From a virus, in the IMG/VR virus record IMGVR_UViG_3300030101_003413, positions 1 through 33,714 of that record: a stretch of 33,714 nt of DNA. One strand, 5' to 3'. A program made the translations under genes and the position numbers. This document shows positions 1-11,100 of this stretch, piece after piece. Position 1 is the first letter of the stretch, and every line of letters begins with the position of its first letter. Under the pieces are notes generated by a model. The model was given only the letters and a program-made list of their open reading frames with translations. It searched no databases and was not told the DNA's origin.

Positions 1-1
1 G

Positions 2-130
2 CCGGATGGAAACAAATTGCGAGAGGCTTGGCTTGACAAGAGGAAGGTCAGCGCGGTACAAGAGGTATCAGAAGGCGACATCCAGAAAGCCATTGAATAT
101 CTGGAAACCCAAGCGAAAGGATTGAAGTGA
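2..130 (+). CDS. C-terminal end of an unidentified phage protein (partial)
   Basis: Open reading frame entering from the left edge in frame 2 and ending at TGA 128-130; only 42 residues are visible. The fragment is charged and probably helical, ending in a lysine-rich tail. Its stop codon shares one base with the ATG of the next gene (TGATG), so the two are translationally coupled and belong to one + strand operon. In many phages the gene before a DUF669-type protein is a P-loop ATPase or recombination protein, but nothing in these 42 residues shows that, so the function is left open. Confidence 0.6.
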   Translation, partial: PDGNKLREAWLDKRKVSAVQEVSEGDIQKAIEYLETQAKGLK

Positions 131-612
131 TGTCAACGTTTATTCCATACACTCCCGGCATTGCCGACGATGCCGGAGGCGGTGAATACCCTGTGCTTGA
201 GCCGGGCATTTACCGAGGAACCCTCACCGCAGTTGAGGCAAAGGATCAGACCCTGGTCGTGTCGTGGGATGCATTTGATCCCTCGCAACAGCGATCAGTC
301 TTCTTGAAGGACTGGCTCAACATGAGCAAGAGCGTCTGCGTCCACCGACTGAAGCAACTTGCCAGGGCTTCCAATCGGCTGGCCGAGTTCGAGGCTGGAA
401 CATTCGATGCTGGAAATCTGATCAACCAGACTTTCAACATCAAGATCACGAAGAAGAAATCCAGAGACGGAGACGGGTGGAAGAACTGGATTGATGATAT
501 CATTCCGCCAGAAGCACCAGCCAACGCACCGGCGGCTCCGCCGGTTGCCACGGCAGTGCCGCCACCACAACAGACACACACGCCGGTTGCGAACGAAGAC
601 ATCCCATTCTAG
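130..612 (+). CDS. DUF669/SSB-like single-stranded DNA-binding protein
   Basis: A 160-residue protein with a compact N-terminal beta-rich domain (about residues 1-125), a Pro/Ala-rich flexible linker (about 126-150) and an acidic tail ending in E-D-I-P-F. Such a tail on a Pro-rich linker is the hallmark of SSB-type proteins, which use it to recruit replication and repair partners. The core pattern (an LEPGIYRGTL-like opening, then a WLNM segment and a helix rich in Leu/Arg) resembles the phage DUF669 family, placed beside phage replication genes and considered ssDNA binding. I prefer ATG 130 over GTG 127 because AAAGGA (116-121) lies 8 nt upstream and the upstream stop overlaps this ATG. The role as replication SSB is inference from the tail, fold pattern and neighbours. 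Confidence 0.7.
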   Translation: MSTFIPYTPGIADDAGGGEYPVLEPGIYRGTLTAVEAKDQTLVVSWDAFDPSQQRSVFLKDWLNMSKSVCVHRLKQLARASNRLAEFEAGTFDAGNLINQTFNIKITKKKSRDGDGWKNWIDDIIPPEAPANAPAAPPVATAVPPPQQTHTPVANEDIPF

Positions 613-621
613 TTTTCCTTT

Positions 622-665
622 CCCCCGCCCCTCTTGGAGAGAAATCCTTGGGGGGCGGGGTTTTT
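622..665 (+). terminator. Rho-independent terminator after the SSB-like gene
   Basis: A perfect 9-bp GC stem, CCCCGCCCC (623-631) pairing with GGGGCGGGG (652-660), is followed directly by five T (661-665). It sits 10 nt after the SSB-like stop codon. The next gene's Shine-Dalgarno begins only 16 nt after the T tract, so either partial readthrough or a promoter buried in the hairpin region must express the downstream genes. Confidence 0.85.
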
Positions 666-692
666 ACCACACTGCTTTGAAAGGAGGCAGCC

Positions 693-1418
693 GTGGCAAC
701 ACCTTGGATCAAGATGAGAACAGACCTGCTCGAAGACCCCAGAGTCGAGCGGATGTCGCTGATTTTGGGATGCACCGCCCTCCAAGTGGTCGGCGGCTGC
801 TACCTGCTGTGGAGCCTCGCAGACAAATACTCGGTCGATGGGGCGATACCACATTTTTCAGGGGACGCCCTAGACGCCCGCTCAGGGCTTCCTGGGTTCT
901 CAGATGCCCTCCGAACCGTTGGATGGCTGGAATCGCCCGAGAGCGGCTCTGAGGACGCCCAGGGAGGTCTGAAGGTTCCTCGCTTCGGTGAGCATAACGG
1001 CCAATCGGCAAAAAGACGCGCTCAGGAGGCAACCCGGAAGTCCAAGACCCGCGCGTCCGCATTGGATGCGGACACAAAGCGGACCAGATCAGAATCAGAT
1101 CAAGAGCAAGAAGAAGAACAAAGTCAAAAGTCACGCATCCAGGGTGCAATGCTCGCTGTGGGGTCAGAAATCAACTCTGCGGAACTGACCAGAAAAATCG
1201 CAGAAAAGCCCAATTTCATGCGAGCATTCCAGATTCTGAACGAAAAGAGCGGAATTAAAGGCAAGAATTTGTCTGCAAGTGTTGCTTGTTTGATTGAAAT
1301 TGACGCGAACGGACGCGATCCGCTACCGATCTTGTCGGTAATTGTCGATAAGTCGAAAAAGGCAGCCAACCCGCCCGGATACATTTTCTCGGCACTGAAA
1401 AAGGAGGCCACCAGATGA
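693..1418 (+). CDS. Phage replisome organiser / helicase-loader-like replication protein
   Basis: A 241-residue protein starting at GTG with a strong AAGGAGG (681-687) 5 nt upstream. The N-terminal domain has a W-I-K-x-R-x-D-L opening (5-12), a helix that ends in an LWSLADK-like stretch, a G-W-L-E motif (77-80) and a PRFGEHNG-like element (96-103) followed by a basic SAKRR stretch. This order is typical of phage replication proteins whose N-terminal winged-helix-type domain binds the origin. A long charged Glu/Gln/Arg linker (about 108-150) joins it to a C-terminal helical domain (about 155-241) that in such proteins would contact the helicase. It overlaps the next gene by ATGA. Function by pattern recognition only; a primase-like alternative is less likely because no catalytic motif is seen. 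Confidence 0.6.
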   Translation: MATPWIKMRTDLLEDPRVERMSLILGCTALQVVGGCYLLWSLADKYSVDGAIPHFSGDALDARSGLPGFSDALRTVGWLESPESGSEDAQGGLKVPRFGEHNGQSAKRRAQEATRKSKTRASALDADTKRTRSESDQEQEEEQSQKSRIQGAMLAVGSEINSAELTRKIAEKPNFMRAFQILNEKSGIKGKNLSASVACLIEIDANGRDPLPILSVIVDKSKKAANPPGYIFSALKKEATR

Positions 1419-1834
1419 GAATGAGAGCAGGCGCTACCACAAGGGATGACATCAAATACGTCAAGATTGCTACCCGGCTAACCGGAAGAACACCAGGCGA
1501 GATGACAAATTCATCGGCAAACACCGTTTTGAAATCGATTTGGATTGGAATCGTTACCGAAAATTGTCCATACATGACCTGCCCAGACTTGGCACACCAC
1601 GCTAAGTACAAGTCTCACAGCAACATCGTCAGCCTTCGGCAGCGGTGGTACGAGTTAACCTGGAAGGATCGACACGGCTGGCTCATGTTGGCAGAAATGA
1701 TGAAATCGCCACACAGCGTCTCTGCCGGAGCAACAAACGCCATGATTATTCAAAAAAAGGTTAAGGAACTCGCTGAATTTTTTCTGGAATCAGACAAGCC
1801 AGTGGGGGTTGGCAAGGATGGGTTCCTGCCCTGA
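1415..1834 (+). CDS. Stand-alone DnaA domain IV-like DNA-binding protein
   Basis: A 139-residue protein, ATG 1415 with AAGGAGG (1401-1407) 7 nt upstream and a 4-nt ATGA overlap with the preceding gene. Residues 54-77 align without gaps to the DnaA domain IV signature: a T-C-P-D-L-A start (S-L-P-E-I-G in DnaA), then H68-S-N-I-V matching the D-H-T-T-V element that reads the DnaA box. The preceding helix (about 35-50) fits the Arg-rich helix of DnaA, although the key arginines are mostly replaced. There is no AAA+ ATPase region. Following a replication protein, it probably recognises the phage origin or acts as a transcription factor. A Trp-repressor-type HTH regulator is the main alternative, since both share this fold. 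Confidence 0.55.
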   Translation: MRMRAGATTRDDIKYVKIATRLTGRTPGEMTNSSANTVLKSIWIGIVTENCPYMTCPDLAHHAKYKSHSNIVSLRQRWYELTWKDRHGWLMLAEMMKSPHSVSAGATNAMIIQKKVKELAEFFLESDKPVGVGKDGFLP

Positions 1835-1837
1835 CGC

Positions 1838-2113
1838 CTACATATTCCTGATCCAGTCACCCACCTTGTTGCCGTCAACATCAAACTCTGGAAGGCTGCT
1901 TTTCTGCTTGGGTTCGGCACTAACAGCGTCCTTGCTGTTGTTGTTTTCACACTCACTGCAATCCTTTGCAACAGTGCCTGCCCAGTCTTCCATAATCTTG
2001 TCAAACATATCCGGCCCCTTCAGTCCCGCGTCATTTGCGGCCTGCTGAAACCTGGCGTAGGTGTCCTTGCGGACTCGAATCGAAACGGTAAGTGTCTTCT
2101 TGACAGCCATCAT
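1838..2113 (-). CDS. Ribbon-helix-helix-type small DNA-binding protein
   Basis: A 91-residue protein. Residues 5-14 form an alternating basic/hydrophobic strand (K-K-T-L-T-V-S-I-R-V), followed by two helices (about 16-26 and 31-44), the pattern of MetJ/Arc repressors that act as dimers inserting a beta ribbon in the DNA major groove. The C-terminal half is polar and ends in a short D-G-N-K-V-G-D-W segment. Two start codons are tandem (ATGATG, 2113 and 2110): the first overlaps the giant gene's stop as ATGA, the second as TGATG, and an AAGGG lies just upstream. As last gene of the structural run it may be a late-made regulator, or a DNA-binding protein carried in the virion beside the giant protein. 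Function is inferred from fold pattern only. Confidence 0.6.
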   Translation of the reverse strand: MMAVKKTLTVSIRVRKDTYARFQQAANDAGLKGPDMFDKIMEDWAGTVAKDCSECENNNSKDAVSAEPKQKSSLPEFDVDGNKVGDWIRNM

Positions 2114-5100
2114 TTGCCCTTTTGTTGATCTTTGGCTTTTATTTCTTCAAGAAACGCCTTGATTATGGCGTCTTGTACGTTTTCTGGTGCATTAAGAATC
2201 AAGTTTCTTTCTACTTCGTCTGGGAAGCGGCCAAACTGATCCGCAAGCCATTGACCACTTCTTTGCTTAAGCACACGCTTAACTTTATCCGCAATGTTAC
2301 TCGGGGTAACCATGCCTTCAGCGCCAAGGAGTTTGTTTACTTTATCAAGATCATTTTGCATATCGACGAGAGCCTGGCGTTTTTCGTCACGAGTCAGATC
2401 ATTGTTGGTTATGGTTTTAATGACTTGCGTTGACAAATCGGTAATGGTGTAATTTCTGATTTCGGAAACCGTTTTCAAGAACTCGCTTGCACGCCAGTTT
2501 TCCATGTCATCTACAGAACTAAAGAATCCCAAAGCCTCGGCAATCAATTTGGTTCTGTCTTTAATGGCAACAATCTTGCCAGACTTTGTGCGTTTGACGC
2601 CCTCTTCGCCATTCAGCAAATCATTGAATGCATACGCTGACCTAAGCATTGGGAACTGGGACAGCCCCTTTCTAAGTCCACCTTCAAGACCAGGATCATC
2701 GGCGGCTTCCAGTGCTTCTGATATTGATCCAACTGTAGCGCCCTGGATTATCTTGTAAAGCGTTTCTGCCGGAGTGTTTCCACCATGCAAACCAACGGCT
2801 GCTTGGCTGGATGTTTGGTACTCACCGTTGTAAATAGCGGAAAAAATACCGTATCGAGCCATGTCCATCATTACGTCATCAAAGTCTCGTTTGCCCCCAA
2901 AAAACCTGTTTCGGTTTTCTTCTTGTGACGTGTAAGAAACCTGCTCATCTTCCAGTTTTTTCCGCAGTTTTTCTTGGTTTGCTGTCTCGATTGCCTTCCT
3001 GTCATCATCGTCGGCATCGCCGCCAATAAGATTTGACATCATCCAGCCAAAGACCCAGGCGGGAGCAGACCATACGATCTTAGGCAGACCCTGTAGGCCG
3101 ATTCCGGCTGCAACAGCGGCTCCACCAGCCGTTTGACCAACAAGCCTTGCGCCTCGGCCAACAAGAGATTTTGGCTGAGTTGCCGTGCTTCCAACAAAAG
3201 TTGCCACGCCCGCAGCGGCAGTAGATTCAGGTATCCACGAGAAAGATCCGTGAAGCAAGGTTTGTGCCGCCATCATTCGCACTGCACCCTTTTTGTTGCC
3301 GTCTCGGACAAACGAATACAAGAGGCCGGTGTAGTTAAGGCCAAACCTCTTAAACATCAGCATGCCCTTAACCGCAGTTGACCTCCACAGCATTTGCAAA
3401 GACGCACGGTTCGGCTTGAATTGAGTCCTGGAAGTGCGTATCAAAGCCCATTCTGCTGCATCCTGTTCGTTATAGCCAAATTGGTCTACAGCAAGTTTCA
3501 TGTAAAGCAAGAACGCAATTCTTTGGTTTCGACGCTCACTGACACCAAGAACCTTCTGCAAGCCACGGCCAATCCTCGACATTGTCGGCGTAGTGTCAGT
3601 GCCATCCTTAAATTTGCCCATTGCATCGACGTAGCCGTATTGTTTAAGCCACCGCTTGCCCTGTTTTCTCAACGCAATTCCTTGATTTCGCAACACGAAC
3701 AACAAAGGGAGTCTAGTAAACGCACCTATGTCAGCGTATGTCGTAATAAACGGTTGCGTTAGATTAATTAACTGGAATGAAGCCTTTCCAAGCATAACAA
3801 ATGCTGTTGCAGACATTGCAAGCCTGGTAACCAACTGAGTAACGCCCAAAGAAACATGCCGACCAACAAACGGAAATTTACGCAAGGTCAAATCAATCAA
3901 ATCGCCAATTTCGTGTTTGCCTACCGTTACCCATCGTCCAGTCCAAAGATAATTAAGCAAATTTTCAAGTTGTTCGGCAGCAAGAGGTTTGCCATTAGGT
4001 CTTCTTAATGATTGGATGGCAGGTTGAACTTGTTCGTTCAACTGGGTAAGCGCCTTCCACCTTTCAAACCCTTCCACGTTCATTGCCCAAACCTTGGAGA
4101 AATCAACCAGGTAATTTTCTGCGCCTTTTCTGTACAACGTAGACGCCCAAAATTTTTCGCGGTTGGCTTTGCGTCCCACTACTCCGCGCAAACCTTCCAT
4201 AACAGTGCCGCCATCGGTTTCAATTGCTTCTTTCAATCCACCGACTAGGTTCCAATACGCACCTTCATCGAGACGCATAACGTCGTTTGACGGAATTGAA
4301 TCTTCGGTCTTGTATTCAAACGTTACGTTGTATTTTTTAAGATCAATTACGCCCTCTGGTTTGTAAGTTTCTGCAACCTCTCCTATGTTGTCTTGAAAAG
4401 CATTTGCCATCTTGGCGGCTTCAACATCAGTTTTTGCTTTGCCAAGAAACACCGTGTCGGATTCTCCGGTTTCTTTGTCGGTGTAACGTGCAGAAACAAT
4501 GTAATCGCCCACCCAGATGTGAGGCATGTGGCCCCATTGGTAGCCCCAGGCGTCGTTGAATTCGGTTGGGTCAATTGGGTAAACCTCGTTAACCACAAAC
4601 TCAATGAATTCATTTTTAAAGAACTGCTTCCATTCTCCGCCAATCTTGACGTGGAACATCAATCGCGTTTTGCCAGTCAAACCAATTACTGGCTCTAGTT
4701 TAGCTTCGATGTTTTCAAAGCCGAGTGATTCAAACTCCGCAAACAAACCACTGTAAGTTTTAGATGACAAATATTTTCGCAATTTGCCTTGCTTGTGGCG
4801 AACGTAATATTGACGCATTTTTTCTGTGCGTCTCTTGAAGTAAATCAATACCTTTTTAGTTTGCGGCTTGGCTTTTTTAAGTTCTTCAACAACTTCCTTG
4901 AGTTCTTCCGATGACTCTTCGTTAATCTCAATGGTGTTTGGATCTTTGATGTTGTCAGGGCTAATTACCTCGTTCATCAAGTGGAAGAACAATCGGCCAT
5001 TATTCTTGTTCCAAACAGATCGCCAACCCAACTTTTTGCGCATCTTACGATCTTGTTCTAGTTTTTGAGCCGTGTCGCCTTCTCTGCGAATTTCTGCAAG

Positions 5101-8100
5101 TTCCATTGCGCGATGAATTCTGCCTTCTGTTGTAGTTGGGTTCCCTTGTTCGTCTACTTCACTTTGAAAATGCAGCCACTGCTCAAAAAACAGTTGTCCA
5201 AGAACATTGGGCGATTTGTCACGCGACTCAATTTTAGTTACGCCTTTCTTTGGCTTAGGATTTAGGCGACTAAAAATGCTAAATGGATTTATGACAAGCC
5301 CGCGACGGTTTGATGCCTTCTGCCTTCTAAACTCACGCGCCGCTCTGTCTTTTCTTGCCTGTTGAACCTTCTTTATGTGGTCCTTGCGGTTGACTGAGGG
5401 GTCTTCGTCCGCAACATATTCCCAGGCCAAGTCGAGAACCTTGCTGGCGACCTTGGGATTGCTGGCGGTCAACTGGTATTTCTTGCCGAGCAGGTAATCC
5501 ACAACCTTTCTCAGCGTCTTCGTATCAAATTCAGCAAAGAACCCCTTGTTCTTTCCCTTGCCCTCGGTCAAATCAACCAGGTCCATGAACTCACGGTCGG
5601 TAGTGAACTCATCAGAATCTCTTCTGGCGGTGCTTGAAATATTAAGCATGAACATCCCAGAGTCCGCTGACTTGCTGGGAGATTTGTAGATTGTAAAACC
5701 GCTTGATTTAATGCCCTCGTTAGAAGCAAGTTCCTTGTCAGTGATGTACTCAAGCACTTGCTCGGTAGTTTCGAACGGCATGCTGGTTGCGGCGCCACTC
5801 AAGTCCGTTGAAGGCGGCAACATAATAACGCGATTGTTTGAAACCTGGTCATTGTCAACAGACGTTGCAAATCGCACGTCTCTTGCTCCAAGTACGCCAA
5901 CCGCTCGGACCAGGTTGCCAGTAGCGAGCCATCGCAACTCACGAGACGTTTCGTTAATGTTTGCAATGCTTTCGGTCACTTCGTCCATTGACGTGGCAAT
6001 GTCGCTGGTAAGCCAAATCTTAGACGGATCGCTCGGAGAATCCTGGATTTCACCAGTGCGTTCGTCTACTGCAATTTTGCCAACAGACGGGCCTTCAATG
6101 TTAAACAGATTAAATTGAATTTGGCCTTCCAGTGTGTACCCAGTAATAGTCACGTTTGACTGTTTGAAAACGTCTGGATTGGTTGGGTCAGTGGTTTTAA
6201 ACCTGACAGACTCAATCAAAATTGGCTCGTTGGTTAACAGTTCGCCTGGGTTTTCCGTATACGGAACCATCCCGTAAAGGCGATTTATCAATCCGGCGTT
6301 AACGTAATTCTGAAATTCCGTGATTCGAGATATCGTATTTTCGCCGCTTCTTTCTAGACCTAAAAGTCTCGCGTAATCAACATTGGCCTGTTTTTCTTCT
6401 TCTGTCAAAGACGGAACTTCTTCCTCTTTGTCTTGTGCCGCCTTAACTTTATCTTTTCGTTTATTTATGACATCAAGAGCCTTGGCCTTGTCTTTGCCAA
6501 TTTCTCCTGAACGTTTTTCCCACGCGGATTTAATTGCGCTTATTTGAGCAAACACTTCGCTGTCTGCTTCTTTTAGGCCGTCACCAAGTTTAATGTCTGA
6601 TTCATCTGGATTAATGCCAGCGTTTTCAAACATGCCGTCACGCATTTCTCCATACGTTGCCAGGGTTTTCAGCGCGTTGGCTTCTACTTCTTGAATCGTG
6701 AATTGAGTTGTGCCTGAGCCAACAACCATTTTTCTCGTAGTTCGATACTCCAATGGCGAGAATTTGGCTTTCAACGGATTCATGCCCCTAGAATCCATTT
6801 GATTTAACAACTCTACAAACCGAATTCCCCATTCAGTAATAATTTTGCCTTGCTCTGCTTTGGGAAGAAGCACAAGACGGCCAGACACCTTGTCAAACAA
6901 ATCTCCCGCAGTAGCAACGGCTTCAAGAGTTGGTGCTTTTTCAGGAACGGGAAGGCCCATCTGAGACATAAGCCCCGTGTTTTCTTGCGCCCAGTTGTAA
7001 ACAACAATATCGCCAACAATAGTGCTGAGGTCTGGAACCTCCATTTCCATTGTTCCGCCAGCCTCTGCGGCCACGTTAGCATTCAGGGAAGACAGTTTTT
7101 GCGACACCCTGGCAGCCATGCGGGTTTCTACCGGCAAGTCGGTCTGCAAATATGTAAAGATTGGCTTGTTTACCTGCCCAAACCTGTGCGGGCGACCAAG
7201 TGCTTGAACAAGCAAATCAACCTTGTCTCCTGGGTCAAAGATAAACAACCGCCGTCTTCGGAGGTCGGTTCCTTCCTTTGGCGAAGCGTGCATGCTGACG
7301 CCAGTAGACATGCTTTGGTTGTATATAAGAACGTCTACATCGCCATTGTTGAACCTGGTCTTGTTGTTGACTTTGTTCTTTTCTTTAGACGTTCGCCTTC
7401 TCAAAATCCATTTTCCGTTTTCCCAGTTGAGATAATCGTCTCGCCCAGTTCCCTCGGCAACGGTGTATCCCTTTTTCTCCAACTCGGTTCTAATAACGTC
7501 AAGGGGAGAACCAACGGTGCTGGTAAGAAATTGGTTTTCTTCAATTGACCTAATCAAATTCATGTATTGGTCGTAGACGCCAAATTCTCTAAGTTCTTCG
7601 TCGGTTGCTTCTACAACCTGTTTTACTTTGTTTCCGTTTGCGTCTCTACCGCTGATGCTAACTGTTCGCAGTTTTCTTGCATAAACAGCAACTACGTCAG
7701 CAAGCGTGTAATTGACCGTATCTCCAATGCCAATGTTGTTTAATTCTGCAAACGCTTTCAGCCCAGCCTCGCCAGTTCTGTCAACGTAAATCATTGGCTT
7801 TTCGCCAACCATTTCAACTGGCTTGCCGCCAGCCTCTTCTGTTGCTTCGTATTTGGTTTTAAGTGATGCAATTACTTCATCAATGCCGTATTCTGCTTTC
7901 ATAGAAAGAAGAACCGTCCTGGTCAAATTAGCCAGGTCTTCAACAAACGCAGGGGCGTGAGTGTTGAATGTCCCAGGTTCAATTCGTACATCGTCAATAA
8001 CTATGTTTTGCTGATCGAATGAGACGTTTGGGTTGTACCCAGAAGATGCCCTAGCAACATGCATCATCATGTGTCTGCGGTCTTCGCTGTCGGCAAGGTT

Positions 8101-11100
8101 GATAGCCGACCTAAGCACCTCCAACATTTCGTCGTTGGCTTCGTCTCCTACCGGAATAGTGTCAGTGCCAAAATCAACGCCTTCAAAACTCTTTTCGCGT
8201 CGAACGTAAAGGCCGCGTTCTACAAGTTCTGAAGACAACGCCTGCATAAGAGGAACGCCGCCACGGTTCAACGCTTTTACCAACGCTGCCGGGTTGAGGT
8301 CCATCATTCCGGCTGGCTGATAAAGGTCAAGAACGTCGCCTCTCTTGCCAAAGGTGGCTGACAGGTAGAGAATGTTTCCAGGCGGAATAGATTGCCACAA
8401 ACTACGAAGCAGCAAAGAAACAGGAGGAAGCGCATTTACGTTGTCAAGAAGTTTCATAGCGTAAGCGTCTGCCACGCCAGCGCCGCCTGCGGCTTCATGC
8501 ACTTCGTCAAGGGCAAGATAAACCTTGCCTGATTCAACCAGTTTTCTAAAAATCCTTTGTCTGGTAGCGTAATTCTTGGAATTGCCGGGTCGCAACTGAG
8601 AATATGTCCAAGCAATACCAAACGGGCTGATAGCCTTGCCGTCTTTTTCGGAACTGTAGTCTGTGACTACCATTTCTCCGGTTTCAATAAAATTGTCTAC
8701 GGCCTCTTCAAGTGCTTCCAGTTTGGATGAAACATTTTCGGCGCCTTTGACAATCTTGGGCCAACTCCTGCTCAATGTTCCGTCTTTGACTGCGTCAGAT
8801 ATATCAAACCTGGTTGCACGTTTAGTTTCTGTGTTTGCTTTTCCTTGATCAGTAACAGAAAGCAATTCTCTGCTTTCAAGATCGGTCGCATTTTCTGTAA
8901 CAGCCACAATGTCTCGGAGCATGTCGCCCCAAAGGTCTGGGCTTTTTGTTACAAACAACGGAAGCAATCCGCGTCTCTTGGCTGCAAGCATTGCCGCTGC
9001 TGCGGTTCTTCCCTTGCCAAGCCCAGTGTCATCTCCAATAATAAAAGCATCGCCGCGTTCGTTGGCCCTATTGAGAAGTGCTACACCGTCAATTTGAGCG
9101 CCGTGCAGAGCATTGGCAGTTTGCCCCTCAGTAAGACCGAGAGACTCAGCAACATTGGCAAGCACAGATTTTCCGGTTTCAGATTCAAGTTCTAGCAGGG
9201 TTTGAGTAATCACCGTGGAGTGATTCTGCGGAACCACTGTCATTGGGTCGTTTACCCTGGCATCTTTGGCTGATACCGGGGTGTACGGCACGCTTGATTC
9301 GCCTTCAACAAATTTCGTTTCAGCGGCTTCCAGTTCCTGCTCAATCTTGACCTGTTTTGCTGCGGTAGCGGTTCCTCTTGCAGTAGTTCCAAGAGATTTG
9401 CCAAAAGCGTTGTGGATTCTGTCAAATCCAATATCGAGTGCTTCGCCAAGATCAGCATCTGGATCAGTGATTATTTCAATCGCACCAGGAACATGCTGCC
9501 TCAACCATTTGATAAGACCACGGAAAGATTTGATGCCAAGATCGATGACTTGTCTAATCAACGCAACGGCTTCTTTAAGGTCTTCTTTGCTAGGAACAGC
9601 AGCAAAACCTCGATTGTTTCTTCGTTGCTTAAATTTATCTGCGAATTTCTTAGCGGCTGCTATTGCTTCAGCGGTTTTTTGTTCGTCGGATTTCTTTACG
9701 CCAGGCTGTTCAGGTTGAACAGGCTCTGCACCCACGACTCCACTGTCATCGACTCTAGTTCCTTCTGTTGCTGCTTCGTCACCACTGGGAGGCTTTTGAT
9801 CGGGGCGTTTGGTTTGTCTAGTGTCGCCCATGCCTGTTCTGCGATCACCTCTACCTGGCCCAGTTTCCACACTATCTGGCCCTCGTTCAGTTTGTCTAGG
9901 TCCGGCTGTTGGTTTGTCCAATCCAACACCAGTTTCTTCAGATTCTCCAGTGGCATCGGGTTTGTCTCTTGCATCGATTGCAGTTTCAGACTCAAGTAGT
10001 CCGCGTATTCCCACCCGCTCAGATGATCGATAGAATCCGGCACTATCACTGCTCCCAAAGGTATTTCTGTCGAGTTGTCCAAGGGTTTCCCGAGCAACCT
10101 CATTTGCCGTTTCGATCTTTCTTGTTTCATCTGTGTCCTTAATCGGCTCTATGCCGGATTCTTCACTGTCAATCGCGTTGTTTCTTTGCCTGGCAATTCC
10201 ATCAATTACCTGCTGCTTCAGTTCTTCTACCGTTGTAACCATTGGCGGCAGGTTTTCTTCTCCTTTTCCAAACATGCCTTGGTTTGGCAACCAAGAATTT
10301 GGAACGTTATTTACTTCGGTATCTCGCGGCATAGCCGAAAAGACAATTACGTCTACCGGGAATTGCGTTCCCATTTGCCTGTACAACTCGCCAGCAACCG
10401 TAAAGTGCGCATGCACGATGTGGTTTCTGTACAGTTGGGCTAAAACGACACTTCGATTGCCAACGCTGTACGCTCGCAGTCGATCGTCTTGCGTAAGTTT
10501 CGGCCCACCCCTTGCGCCGACAATAAAAACCTTTGTTTTCCAATAGGTTTTTGTAAAAGCCTGTGCTAACGCCAGATCGGCCTTGTCATAAACCTTTATG
10601 TTGGTTTTGCGGAAATCATAATCCGAATATTCAAATTCTTTTCCAAACACCGAGACATTTTGGCCCTTTGGAATATTTCCAAAAGGAGGATTTGAAATAA
10701 CAAGGTTTGGTTCAGCGCCGCTGTCGCCGCCTCCATTATCGTTATCTGCATTAAGAATTTGATATTCAGGAGAACCTCTATAATCAACCTCTTTGGGGTC
10801 TTTTGTTGGATTCAAAGAATCATATTGAAGAACAACGTTGGCAGCGGGAATGCCAATTCTGCTTAGTTCAACTCGCAAGATATCAATGTCGGCGCCATAT
10901 ATCCTAGATTTGTGTCCTCTCGTTTCTTCGGTTGCATTAGCCACATCATCGGGGTTGCTTGCTTCTATTTGCGAAGCAAACAACGAAGTAAGCATTCCGG
11001 TTCCTGACTGTGGCTCAAGAACCGTAGGATGCACGTTGACATATTTAACGCCATCAGGGTGTCCTCTATGTACCACAAAGTTTTCGTTGCCTGGAGAAAA

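Noticed and set aside
6850-7548. A 232-codon + strand frame opposite the helicase domain
   Set aside because: No binding site, no recognisable domain, and it lies fully within a well-supported gene on the other strand.
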